The notes beneath the pieces were generated by a model. It was not told the origin of the DNA. It did no database searches and saw nothing but the letters and a program-made list of their open reading frames with translations. Positions 24,096-33,077 of a DNA stretch of 64,000 nt are shown piece after piece. The stretch is from Microvirga terrae (GTDB lineage: Bacteria > Pseudomonadota > Alphaproteobacteria > Rhizobiales > Beijerinckiaceae): NCBI RefSeq assembly GCF_013307435.2, contig NZ_CP102845.1, positions 558,001 to 622,000 on the forward strand, in the 5' to 3' direction. Numbering within the stretch: position 1 is the stretch's first letter; each line of letters starts with the position of its first letter. The translations under genes were made by a program, and so were the position numbers.

Positions 24096-26270
24096 ATGAT
24101 GAAACGACCACTAGAGCTTTGGGGCGGACTGGAATGTACCGTCGCAAGAGTTGGCGACGACTACCGCGACCAAAGCCTGGAGACCGGTCATCATGAGCGA
24201 ATCGAGGATCTCGACCGCATCGCCGAGCTCGGGATCCGCACGCTGCGTCATCCGGTGCTCTGGGAGAGGATCTCTCCCGAGAGCCCGGACCGCACGGACT
24301 TCTCCTGGCACGATGCGCGCCTGGAGCATCTCCAGACCCTCGGCATCCGCGCCATCGCGGGCCTGTGCCATCACGGGAGCGGCCCTCGCTACACCCACAT
24401 GCTCGATCCCGCCTGGCCCGATCTCCTGGCCCGTCATGCGGCGCATGTGGCGGAGCGCTATCCCCACCTCGATCTCTACACCCCCGTCAACGAGCCGCTC
24501 ACGACCGCCCGGTTCTCGGGGCTCTACGGTCATTGGTATCCGCACGGAACGACCTATGAGGCTTTCCTCAAGATCCTCGTGAACGAGTGCAAGGCGACCG
24601 TCCTGTCCATGCGCGCCATCCGCAAGGTCCGGCCGGATGCGCAGCTGGTTCAGACCGACGACATGGGCAAGACCTTCGCGACGTCCACGCTCGCCTATCA
24701 GGCCGAGCATGAGAATCAGCGGCGCTTCCTGGGATTCGATCTCCTTTGCGGCATGGTCGATCGGGATCATCCCTGGTGGAGCATCCTGCTGGACAACGGC
24801 GTCCCGCAGGCCGATCTCGAGCTCCTGCTCGAGGCCGATGCGGCGCCCGACATTATCGGCATCAACCATTACCTCACCAGCGAGCGCTATCTCGACGAGC
24901 GCATGAACCGTTATCCGGAGCATCATTGGGGCGGCAACGGCCGGCACCGATACGCGGATGCGGAAGCGGTCCGCATGCCTCTGCCGTCCACTGACCTTGG
25001 GCCTGCCGCGCGGCTTCGGGAGGTCTGGGAGCGCTACAAGCGGCCCATAGCGGTCACGGAGGCGCACCACGGCAGCACCCGCGACGACCAGCTGCGCTGG
25101 CTCATGGAGGTCTGGAACGGCGCCAACACGCTGCGCGACGAGGGAGCCGACATCCGGGCCGTCACCGTCTGGTCCCTCTACGGGGCCGTCGACTGGAACA
25201 GCCTGCTGACGCGCCGCAACGGCTTCTACGAGCCTGGGCCCTTCGACGTGCGGGCTCCCGAGCCGCGGCGCACGGCGCTCGCCCATGCGGCGGAGGCGCT
25301 CGCCAAGACGGGCACCTTCGACCATCCGGTGCTCGACCGCGCCGGCTGGTGGAAGCGCGACATCCGCTTCTACAGGCCGCCGGCGAGACAATCGAGGTCC
25401 TGCTGGCTCGCCGACGAGCCGCGCCAGCTCCTGATCACGGGCGCCACGGGAACCCTCGGCCGCGCCTATTCGCGCCTGTGCGATTTCCGGGGCCTCAATC
25501 ACGTGCTGCTCTCCCGTCGGGACATGGACATCGCCGATCCTAGGAGCGTCGCGAAGGCGCTCGAGTGCCATCGGCCCTGGGCGGTGATCAACGCCGCCGG
25601 GTATGTGCGCGTGATGGAAGCCGAGAACGACCGACAGGCATGCTTCCGGGAGAACACGTCAGGCGCAGAGACGCTGGCCAGAGTTTGCGCGGACCTGGAC
25701 ATTCCCCTCGTCACCTTCTCGTCCGATCTCGTCTTCGACGGAACGCTCGAACGGCCTTACGTCGAAAGCGACGCGGTCAACCCGACGACGGTCTATGGCG
25801 AGAGCAAGGCCGAGGCCGAGCGCAGAATCCTGGAGGCCTATGACAAGGCTCTCGTCCTGCGCACGAGCGCATTCTTCGGTCCCTGGGATCGTTACAACTT
25901 CATCTGGTCGATCCTGAACACCCTCAGCAAGGGCGAGGACGTGGAAGCCAGCCTGGACGTGGTGTCGCCGACCTACGTGCCCGATCTGGTCAACACGTCC
26001 CTCGACCTCCTGATCGATGGGGGCACCGGCATTTGGCATATGGCCAATACCGGAGAGACCTCCTGGCGCGATCTCGCCGCCATGGCGGCCGAGCGTGCGG
26101 GCTTCGATCCTGAGCGCGTGATCGGGGCCGGCGATGATCCGGCTCTCAACACGGCTCTCTCCACCGAGCGCGGTCTTCTCATGCCGCGGCTGGAGAGCGC
26201 CCTCGACCGGTTCTTCGCGGACAGCGAAGTGGAATGGTCGGACGAAGCCATGAAGGTGGCGGCCGAATAG
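24096..26270 (+). CDS. Fusion of a GH1-type glycosidase domain and an RmlD-like dTDP-sugar reductase domain
   Basis: 724 residues. The N-terminal part (about 1-410) is a family 1 glycoside hydrolase-like TIM barrel: acid/base Glu in YTPVNEP (Glu133) and probable nucleophile Glu in AVTEAHHG (Glu322). The usual TENG is changed to TEAHH. The C-terminal part (about 443-710) is a short-chain reductase of the RmlD type: ITGATGTLGRAY (NAD(P) site near 449-455), FSSDLVFDG and the YxxxK of VYGESKAEAE. Such two-domain proteins are annotated in genomes only as glycosyl hydrolase. Substrates of either half are unknown. It is co-directional with glf (71-bp gap) and ends before a strong terminator. Confidence 0.82.
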   Translation: MMKRPLELWGGLECTVARVGDDYRDQSLETGHHERIEDLDRIAELGIRTLRHPVLWERISPESPDRTDFSWHDARLEHLQTLGIRAIAGLCHHGSGPRYTHMLDPAWPDLLARHAAHVAERYPHLDLYTPVNEPLTTARFSGLYGHWYPHGTTYEAFLKILVNECKATVLSMRAIRKVRPDAQLVQTDDMGKTFATSTLAYQAEHENQRRFLGFDLLCGMVDRDHPWWSILLDNGVPQADLELLLEADAAPDIIGINHYLTSERYLDERMNRYPEHHWGGNGRHRYADAEAVRMPLPSTDLGPAARLREVWERYKRPIAVTEAHHGSTRDDQLRWLMEVWNGANTLRDEGADIRAVTVWSLYGAVDWNSLLTRRNGFYEPGPFDVRAPEPRRTALAHAAEALAKTGTFDHPVLDRAGWWKRDIRFYRPPARQSRSCWLADEPRQLLITGATGTLGRAYSRLCDFRGLNHVLLSRRDMDIADPRSVAKALECHRPWAVINAAGYVRVMEAENDRQACFRENTSGAETLARVCADLDIPLVTFSSDLVFDGTLERPYVESDAVNPTTVYGESKAEAERRILEAYDKALVLRTSAFFGPWDRYNFIWSILNTLSKGEDVEASLDVVSPTYVPDLVNTSLDLLIDGGTGIWHMANTGETSWRDLAAMAAERAGFDPERVIGAGDDPALNTALSTERGLLMPRLESALDRFFADSEVEWSDEAMKVAAE

Positions 26271-26309
26271 GGAGCTCCTGCACGCGCACCCTTCCGGCGC
26301 AAGGCAAAA

Positions 26310-26343
26310 GAAAAGGCGGCCAGGTTTCCCTGGCCGCCTTTTG
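26310..26343. terminator. Strong bidirectional terminator between convergent genes
   Basis: AAAAGGCGGCCAGG and CCTGGCCGCCTTTT form a hairpin with a short TTT loop, with an A-run on one side and a T-run on the other. It can therefore end both the glycan operon (+) and the GH2 gene (-). Confidence 0.9.
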
Positions 26344-26359
26344 ATTGTGCGGGCGAGGC

Positions 26360-29110
26360 TTACGCGGCCGCCTCCGCGGCTCGAACGGCTTCCTCGAGGC
26401 GCGCCGCTCTGGACTCCACGGCCAGCTCCACGAGCGCGTCCGTCAGCATCGTGGCGGTCGGATCCGCCAGCGGTTCGTCGCGGAACAGACGCAGGGTCGA
26501 GGCCACCAGCCGCCCGCGGCCATAGGAGCGCTCGACGCCGAGCGCCACAGGCTTGTGGATCCAGCCGACTACGAGACCGGAGAAAACGCGCGCCTGGAAG
26601 TCAAGCAGGTTGCAGTTCGCGATCACGTAATCCGGCAGCACCCGGTCCATGGTTTCGTCGAGGAGAGGACCGGACGGGAAGCGGGCGAAATGACCCGAGC
26701 GCCGCAGCCACCCGAAGGACGAGGCCCAGTCTCCGGACCAGAGGGTGCCGGCACGCGCCTGCACCCTCACGGCCTGCCAGTGCGGGAAGAACGGGTAAAG
26801 GGCCATATCCTCTTCCGGCAGAAGCAGGAGCTTGGCGCCCGCCCGCACGTGATCCGCAATGGCCTTGTTGTGCGTGCGGGAGACGATCAGGGTCGATTCC
26901 TCGAAAGCGCGGGCAATACTGTAGCCCAGCGCCCGGAACCGTTCCCGGATGTCCTCGTCCGGCGACCAGACCAGCTCGCGCGCATGAACCGGCCTCGTGC
27001 GCTTGGGATGGATCGCGATGTCATGATGGTTATGCGCGACCAAGCGGCCATCCGCGGTGCGCAGATCGAGGCTGATGCGCCGCAGGGAGGGCTCGTCCAT
27101 CCCCGGCACGGGAATCTCGATGCGGCCGAGATCGAGCACAGCCGGCGCCTCGAGGCGGGGCAGGGAGAGGGTCTGGCTTTCGCCGCAGAGGGAGATCTCC
27201 AGCGTGCAGTCCTCCAGCACCGGTCCGGCCCCGTGGGCGATCGCCAGGCCGAGGACCGCCGTCTCGCCGGACCAGTAGGAGGCCCGCTCCCATTTCGGCA
27301 CGATCACCGTGTCCGAGTTGACGATATGGAAGAGCTCATGGAACACGCGCGGGTTGCGGCGCATGTCGAGCAGACCGTTCGATTCCCAATGGCAGTCGTG
27401 CAGTTCGGTGATCACATAGCCGGCGAGGTTCGGCTTCCGGCGCATGGCCTCGATCTCGTATTTGAGCGCGCGGAACTGCTGCCATTGCGCCGCGATGACG
27501 AAGCGGCGCAGATCCCCGAAGACCCGGTCCAGGCTCCAGTCCGAGAAACGGTTCTCGACGCCGTGGGCATACATCACGCCCTCGCCCCAGTCGTGTCCGG
27601 TCTCGAACCACCAGGGCTCCTCGCCCTTGGCGTCGCGCAGGTCCTTCGGATAGGGCAGGCCCCAGTTGCCGAACTCGGAGCACATCAGCGGCTCGCGGCC
27701 GGTGATCACCGCATCGCCATGGGGCGAGTAGAGCCACGAGGCCCGGCTCGACAGCTCGTCCACGAACTGGTCCCATTGCGCCCGATGGTCGGGATAGGCG
27801 GCATAGAAATGGTAATCCGCGATGTCGGATTCCACGTGGAAGCTCGGCGCGAGCGGCGAGTTGTCGACCACGAGGCGCGTCGGATCGTAGGCCTTCAGCC
27901 AGGCGAAGGTGCGCTTGAGCCAGTCGCGGTGATCCGCATCGTTGACCAGATCGACGCCCCAGTTCTCGTTGATGATCGTCCAGATGACGATGGACGGATG
28001 GTTGGCGTCGCGGTCGACGATGCCCTTCAGCAGCTTTTCCTTGCGTCCCCGCGAGCGGTCCGTGGCCATGCCGCCGTTCGGTAGCTCGGTCCAGATCAGC
28101 ATCCCCATCCGGTCCGCCACCTCGTAGTAGCGCGGATCGGCCGCCTTGATGTGGCAGCGCAGACAATTGAGGCCGAGTTCCTTGGCCTTGCGGAATTGAT
28201 CTTCCAGGAACTCCACCGACGGCACGGTGCAGATCGTGTCCGGATAGTAGTCCTGGTCGAGCGCGGAGCGCAGGTAGAGCGGCTCGCCGTTGAGATAGAA
28301 CTTGCCGTTGCGCGTCTCGATCGAGCGGAAGCCGAAATGGTCAGCGATCTCGTCCTTCACCTCGCCGTTGCGGATGAGTTCGAGGCGGACGCGGTAGAGA
28401 TTGGGATGGTCAGGCGACCAGGCGCGGACGTCGTCGAGCGTGAACTCGAACGGCATGGAGGTGACGCCCACCTGCGTCTCGTGCATCTCGTCGAGCACCA
28501 CATCGCCCGACGGGTCCGTGACCGCGATGCGGATCTGGGTCGCGTCCGTGAGCGGGCGCGCGAAGAACACCCCGGAGGTCACCCGTCCGGTGGTCAGGTT
28601 GGGCACGAGGCGCACCCGGTTCATGTGGTCGGAGATGCGGCGCTCGAGGTAGACGGGCTGCCAGATGCCCGACAGGGGGCCGTACCAGCTCTGCTTGCCG
28701 AACGGAATTTCGGCGAAGGGCGAATCCGGGAACTCGGCCGGGTTGTCGGTCGGGCTGTCGACGCGGACCTTGATCTCGTTCGCCCCCGGCTTGAGGTGGG
28801 AGGTCACGTCGAACGAGAACGGCAGGAACCCGCCCTCGTTGTGGCCCACGGCCTCTCCGTTGATGAAGACCTTGGTGTTGTGGAACACGGCGCCGAAGCG
28901 GATCCAGACGCTGTCGTGCAGCCAAGATTCGTCGATCTCGATGGTCCGGCGATAGATCCCGATGCCGGCGCGCATCCGCAGGTCCGCAAACTGGGCCTGC
29001 CAGGGACTTGGCACCGTGATCTGGCGAACCTCGGCCGGGCCCGACAGACGGTCGTCGGCCACATGCAAAAATTCCCAAGTCCCGTCCAGACTGATGCGAT
29101 TGTCCTGCAT
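26360..29110 (-). CDS. Glycoside hydrolase family 2 (beta-galactosidase/beta-glucuronidase-like)
   Basis: 916 residues, no signal peptide, so cytoplasmic. A jelly-roll sugar-binding domain opens the protein (ISLDGTWEF, RFGAVFHNTKVFINGEAVGHNEGGF). An immunoglobulin-like domain and the TIM barrel follow, with acid/base Glu382 (INENWG) and nucleophile Glu479 (CSEFGNWG). About 300 further residues of unknown fold follow, with two weak repeats of GRLV. The barrel is typical of GH2. The substrate is unknown, but convergence on the glf/GH1 cluster suggests a common glycan. The gene is not preceded by an EcfG-type site. Confidence 0.85.
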   Translation of the reverse strand: MQDNRISLDGTWEFLHVADDRLSGPAEVRQITVPSPWQAQFADLRMRAGIGIYRRTIEIDESWLHDSVWIRFGAVFHNTKVFINGEAVGHNEGGFLPFSFDVTSHLKPGANEIKVRVDSPTDNPAEFPDSPFAEIPFGKQSWYGPLSGIWQPVYLERRISDHMNRVRLVPNLTTGRVTSGVFFARPLTDATQIRIAVTDPSGDVVLDEMHETQVGVTSMPFEFTLDDVRAWSPDHPNLYRVRLELIRNGEVKDEIADHFGFRSIETRNGKFYLNGEPLYLRSALDQDYYPDTICTVPSVEFLEDQFRKAKELGLNCLRCHIKAADPRYYEVADRMGMLIWTELPNGGMATDRSRGRKEKLLKGIVDRDANHPSIVIWTIINENWGVDLVNDADHRDWLKRTFAWLKAYDPTRLVVDNSPLAPSFHVESDIADYHFYAAYPDHRAQWDQFVDELSSRASWLYSPHGDAVITGREPLMCSEFGNWGLPYPKDLRDAKGEEPWWFETGHDWGEGVMYAHGVENRFSDWSLDRVFGDLRRFVIAAQWQQFRALKYEIEAMRRKPNLAGYVITELHDCHWESNGLLDMRRNPRVFHELFHIVNSDTVIVPKWERASYWSGETAVLGLAIAHGAGPVLEDCTLEISLCGESQTLSLPRLEAPAVLDLGRIEIPVPGMDEPSLRRISLDLRTADGRLVAHNHHDIAIHPKRTRPVHARELVWSPDEDIRERFRALGYSIARAFEESTLIVSRTHNKAIADHVRAGAKLLLLPEEDMALYPFFPHWQAVRVQARAGTLWSGDWASSFGWLRRSGHFARFPSGPLLDETMDRVLPDYVIANCNLLDFQARVFSGLVVGWIHKPVALGVERSYGRGRLVASTLRLFRDEPLADPTATMLTDALVELAVESRAARLEEAVRAAEAAA

Positions 29111-29347
29111 GACATCTCCTTGAATCAGAGATTACCCAATGGTTTCGAAAGCGGCGAGAACATGGCCGAATGCCGGCGATGCGGGAAGGCGCCCAGCCTG
29201 CGACATAGCGTGTCGTCGAAGCCTGCTCGAACCATCGGCCCCTCGTCTCTGACCATTGTTGGTGGCCCGTCTCGAACAACGGAGAAACGCTCCATTGGAT
29301 CCCGGGACGGATCGATCCCGAGGCCGGGTCGAACGGACGGGTCGGCA

Positions 29348-29372
29348 GGAACCGGCTCTTCCATCTCGCGTT
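29348..29372 (+). promoter_or_regulatory. EcfG-type (general stress) promoter for a small membrane protein
   Basis: GGAAC (29348-29352) and CGTT (29369-29372) with a 16-bp spacer match the EcfG consensus exactly. The start of the 96-residue protein at 29435 is 62 bp further on. This lies in a 324-bp gap in which I see no other gene. Confidence 0.6.
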
Positions 29373-29434
29373 GCCCTGATAATGCCGAGCCTTGCTGCTC
29401 GCCCGACAACCCGCATTTCTCGAAGAGGCTCCAG

Positions 29435-29725
29435 ATGGCTCAACAGATTCCTGATGATCGTGCCCGACAGGGGGCGTCCGGCCGCCCGGTCCTGGGTGTT
29501 CTGATCGGCTCGCTCCTGCTCCTGGCGGTGGCCGTGTCCGGATACATGATCTGGGCGGGCTCGACGTCTCCGGACGATCCGGGCACCGATGCGGCCCGCG
29601 CCAATGTGACGGGCTCCACGACCGGCTCCTCGAATGCCAACCCGACCAACCGGATCTCGCCCGCCAACCCGGCCTATCCGGCCCCCGGCGCACAGCCTTC
29701 GGCCAACGAAGCTCCGAAGCAGTAA
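29435..29725 (+). CDS. Small single-pass membrane protein with disordered tail
   Basis: 96 residues from ATG 29435 with AAGAGG a few bases upstream. A charged N-terminus (about 1-17) is followed by one hydrophobic segment (about 18-41, GVLIGSLLLLAVAVSGYMIW). A periplasmic-type tail of 55 residues rich in Ser, Thr, Asn, Pro and Ala follows and looks disordered. Family not recognised. An exact EcfG-type promoter upstream and a strong terminator after it make a self-contained transcription unit, so it is probably a general stress protein. Confidence 0.7.
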   Translation: MAQQIPDDRARQGASGRPVLGVLIGSLLLLAVAVSGYMIWAGSTSPDDPGTDAARANVTGSTTGSSNANPTNRISPANPAYPAPGAQPSANEAPKQ

Positions 29726-29742
29726 GAATCTTCCCTTCAGGA

Positions 29743-29777
29743 AGCCGGGAGAGGCAGCCGCCTCTCCCGGCTTTTTT
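29743..29777 (+). terminator. Rho-independent terminator
   Basis: AGCCGGGAGAGGC and GCCTCTCCCGGCT form a strong stem, followed by a T-run (TTTTTT at about 29772-29777). It ends the small membrane protein transcript. Confidence 0.9.
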
Positions 29778-29950
29778 GTTGCGCTTGGCCGACCGGACGG
29801 CGACTTTTCGCCGTAATGATTCGCAAAGAACCGCCCCGCCGATGCGGCGACCTGCACAAGCGGGCCGGTTCTCGGCGCGAACGGGACGCTCTTTGAAAAG
29901 ACGGGCACCGGAGCGATCCGGTGCTCCAGGGAATGCGATAGGACGACTGA

Positions 29951-32485
29951 ATGATCAGCATGGGGATGAAGCGGCTCTTCCGGGCTGCCGTGATCGTGGC
30001 GGGCATTGCAGCAGGCGGCGCATCCCATGCGCAGCAGGCTCAGACCTCTCCGACCACCCCGCCGGCTCAGAGCCCCGCCGCAACCCAGCCTCAGGCCGCC
30101 GTGCCGGCGCCTGCTCCCATCTCGGCCGAGACCAAGGCCGCCCGCGCCAAGCTCGACGGCTTCAAGGCCGACCTCGATCAGAAGGAAGCGGCCATCCAGG
30201 GCCGGACCATGCCGGATGCGGACCTGCAGAACATCCGCGTGCAGATCGAGCCGATCATCGCCGAAATCCGCACCGTCGTCGACGAACAGGCCCCGAAGCT
30301 CGAGGCCAGCAAGCAGCGACTGAGCCAACTCGGACCGAAGCCGGACAAGGGCCAGCCCGAGGAGAGCGCCGACGTGGCCCGCGACCGCGCCGAGCGCGAG
30401 GCTGCCGTAGCGGAACTGGACGAGACCCAGCGGCTCGGGCGCGCACTGCTCGTCCAGGCCGAGCAGCTCAACACCCAGATCGGCGACCTGCGCCGGGCGG
30501 GGTTCACCCGGGCGCTGTTCGAGCAGAGCGACGGCCTCCTCAGCCCCAGCCTCTGGATGAACGTGGTGCAGGCCGTTCCGCGCGAGCTTCGGGCGCTCGG
30601 GATCGTCCTGGGCGATGCCCTGGAGCAGCTTGAGCGCAGCACCTCGATCGGCGTGCTGCTGCTTCTCGGATTGGCCATCGGCGTGGCGATCGCCCTCTAT
30701 GCCGGGCGCCGCTCCCTCGCGCCGCGCCTCGTCAGGCGGGATCCCGCCGTCACCGACCCGGCCCGTCGCAGCCGCCTTCTGGCCGCGCTCGGCGTGCTGA
30801 TCCTGGGGGCGGGCCCGGCAATCGCCGGCAGCTGGATCGTCTGGGTGGCGTTCGACTCGGTCGATATCGTGCCGCCGCGGCTCGAGCAGGTCGGCAGGGC
30901 CTTTCTGAGCGGCCTCGCCTTCATCGCCTTCGTGCGCGCCCTGATCGATGCGATCCTGGCGCCGGATCATACCTCCTGGCGGCTGATCCCGGTCCGAGAC
31001 GCCTCGGCGGCACGCATCATGAGCTTTGCCGTGACCCTGGCGACCGTCATGGTGGCCGGCAAGGTGATCGAGTCGTTCAACACGGCGATCGCGGCCGCCT
31101 TGCCCGTCACGGTCATGACCCGAGCGGTCTTCGCCCTGGCCGCCGGGCTGGTCTTCGCCGAGCTCCTGCGGCGCTTCGCGGCGCGCGAGTCCCAGGACGA
31201 GGCGTGCCTGGGGCCGTACGTCGCGCAGGAGGTCGATATCGGCGGACCCATGCGCAGCTTCGGCTGGTTCGTGGTCGCGCTCATCGTCGGCAGCGTGGTG
31301 GGCGGCTATGTGGCCCTGGCGTCCTTCGTGGTCGATCAGGCGGTGGGCATTTCCATCGTGATCGCCCTACTGGTCCTCGGCATCGCGTTCGCCGACGAGT
31401 TCATCGGCGGCTCCCTGCGCGGCCAGACCCGGCTCGCCACGGCACTCCAGGCCAATACGGGCCTGCGCCGCCGCTCCCTGGAGCAGATCGGCATCCTGGC
31501 CAGCGGCATCATGCGACTGGCCCTGATCGTCATCGCGATCCTGCTCGTGCTGCTGCCCTGGGGCATCGAGTCGGCGGACGTGACGGGATCGCTCCGGGCC
31601 CTGTTCTTCGGCTTCAACGTCGGCGAGGTCACGATCTCCCTGTCGTCGATCCTCATCGCGGCCGTGCTGTTCGCGGCGGGCTTCGCCGTCACGCGGGTGA
31701 TCCAGCGCTGGCTCAACAACACCTTCCTGCCGGCGACCGAGCTCGATGCGGGTCTGCGCAACTCGATCAGCACGGCGGCGGGCTATGTGGGCATCATCAT
31801 CGCGGGCATGATCGCCTTCACCTATCTGGGCCTCAGCCTGGAGCGGGTGACCATCGTGGCCGGCGCCCTGTCGGTCGGTATCGGTTTCGGCCTGCAATCC
31901 ATCGTCAACAACTTCATCTCCGGCCTCATCCTCCTGTGGGAACGCCCCATCCGGGTCGGCGACCTCGTGGTCGTCGGCGACGGGGAGGGTTACGTGCGCC
32001 GGATCAACGTGCGGTCCACGGAGATCCAGGCCTTCGACCGCTCGACGATCATCGTGCCGAATTCGAACCTGATCTCCGGCATCGTGCGCAACCGGGTGCG
32101 CAACGACCGCGTCGGGCGCGTGCTGGTGTCGATCCCCGTCCCCCGGGCCTCGGATCCCGATCAGGTGGCGGAGATCATGCGCAAGGCGGCTCTCGCCCAC
32201 CGGGAGGTAATGAGCGAGCCCGCGCCCCGGGTCCTGTTCAAGAAGGTCACGGAAAACACCATCGACTTCGATCTCATCTGCTTCGTGGACGACATCGATG
32301 CGGCCGGCCGGGTCTCGAGCGACATCTATTTCGAGATCTTCCGCGGCCTGCGGAAGGCCGGCGTCGGGGTTCCCGCGCCGGCGCCCGCGCCCGAACCAGC
32401 CGAAGAGCCGCAGGACAAAGCCCCAAAGGCGGATGAGAAAGAGGACGAAACCTTAACCCTTCTCAAGGATAAGACGCCTGCATGA
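29951..32485 (+). CDS. MscS-family mechanosensitive channel with DUF3772
   Basis: 844 residues. AGGA (29940-29943) precedes ATG 29951. A signal sequence (about 8-26) leads to a long periplasmic part containing a DUF3772 region (about 90-200, coiled-coil-like). Some ten membrane helices lie from about 220 to 590. The MscS pore and beta domain follow (VGIGFGLQSIVNNFISGL, WERPIRVGDLV, VPNSNLISG). A proline/alanine tail and a charged end complete it. Large periplasmic-domain MscS proteins release osmolytes on osmotic downshock. The stop overlaps the following lipoprotein gene by 4 bp, so they are co-translated. Confidence 0.87.
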   Translation: MISMGMKRLFRAAVIVAGIAAGGASHAQQAQTSPTTPPAQSPAATQPQAAVPAPAPISAETKAARAKLDGFKADLDQKEAAIQGRTMPDADLQNIRVQIEPIIAEIRTVVDEQAPKLEASKQRLSQLGPKPDKGQPEESADVARDRAEREAAVAELDETQRLGRALLVQAEQLNTQIGDLRRAGFTRALFEQSDGLLSPSLWMNVVQAVPRELRALGIVLGDALEQLERSTSIGVLLLLGLAIGVAIALYAGRRSLAPRLVRRDPAVTDPARRSRLLAALGVLILGAGPAIAGSWIVWVAFDSVDIVPPRLEQVGRAFLSGLAFIAFVRALIDAILAPDHTSWRLIPVRDASAARIMSFAVTLATVMVAGKVIESFNTAIAAALPVTVMTRAVFALAAGLVFAELLRRFAARESQDEACLGPYVAQEVDIGGPMRSFGWFVVALIVGSVVGGYVALASFVVDQAVGISIVIALLVLGIAFADEFIGGSLRGQTRLATALQANTGLRRRSLEQIGILASGIMRLALIVIAILLVLLPWGIESADVTGSLRALFFGFNVGEVTISLSSILIAAVLFAAGFAVTRVIQRWLNNTFLPATELDAGLRNSISTAAGYVGIIIAGMIAFTYLGLSLERVTIVAGALSVGIGFGLQSIVNNFISGLILLWERPIRVGDLVVVGDGEGYVRRINVRSTEIQAFDRSTIIVPNSNLISGIVRNRVRNDRVGRVLVSIPVPRASDPDQVAEIMRKAALAHREVMSEPAPRVLFKKVTENTIDFDLICFVDDIDAAGRVSSDIYFEIFRGLRKAGVGVPAPAPAPEPAEEPQDKAPKADEKEDETLTLLKDKTPA

Positions 32486-32979
32486 AGCGTCTCATCCTCC
32501 TGATCCTTCCCGCCCTCGCTCTTGCCGCCTGCCAGAGCGAGAAGCCCGTCCAACGCAGCCAGACCCCGAGCTTCTACGTCTCCATGGCCCGGGCCGATGC
32601 GGTCGTGGATGCCGCCATGGCCCGCGACATGATCGGGGCCTATCGCGGCAACAACGGCCTGCGGCCGCTCACGCTCGATCCCGACCTGCAGGCGGCCGCC
32701 CAGGCCGAGGCCGACGCCATGGCACGGGCCGACAAGCCGAGCTCCGCGGAGGCCTTCAAGGCCCGTCTTGCCTCCTCGGGCTTCACGGCTCCGGCCGCCA
32801 ACCTGTCCGCCGGCTACCACACCCTGGCCGAGGCCTTCTCGGGCTGGCGCGAGAGCCCGCAGCACAACCGGGTTCTCCTCGATTCCAGGGCGACCCGGAT
32901 CGGAATCGCCACGGCCTACACGCCGAATTCCAAGTACAAGGTCTACTGGGCCCTGGCGGTCGCGGCCGACCGCCGCTGA
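32482..32979 (+). CDS. CAP/SCP domain lipoprotein
   Basis: 165 residues. The signal ends with lipobox LALAAC (lipidated Cys17). The CAP domain keeps a conserved helix (GAYRGNNGLRPLTLDPDLQAAAQAEA) and the ESPQHNRVLLD motif with the active-site-like His. These small YkwD-like proteins sit in the periplasm or on a membrane and their role in bacteria is unknown. It overlaps the MscS stop by 4 bp, so the pair probably acts at the envelope. Confidence 0.83.
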   Translation: MKRLILLILPALALAACQSEKPVQRSQTPSFYVSMARADAVVDAAMARDMIGAYRGNNGLRPLTLDPDLQAAAQAEADAMARADKPSSAEAFKARLASSGFTAPAANLSAGYHTLAEAFSGWRESPQHNRVLLDSRATRIGIATAYTPNSKYKVYWALAVAADRR

Positions 32980-33077
32980 CCGCCGGCGGCGACCCGGAAG
33001 GCCCTGGTCGGAACTTAACCTATGTGAGCGCGCTTTAGCTTGAGGAACTCTCAAGCTCACCAAGTGCGCGTATCACG

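Noticed and set aside
33010..33034. GGAAC-N16-CGCT before the BacA-like gene
   Set aside because: The -10 differs (CGCT) and such partial matches are expected by chance.
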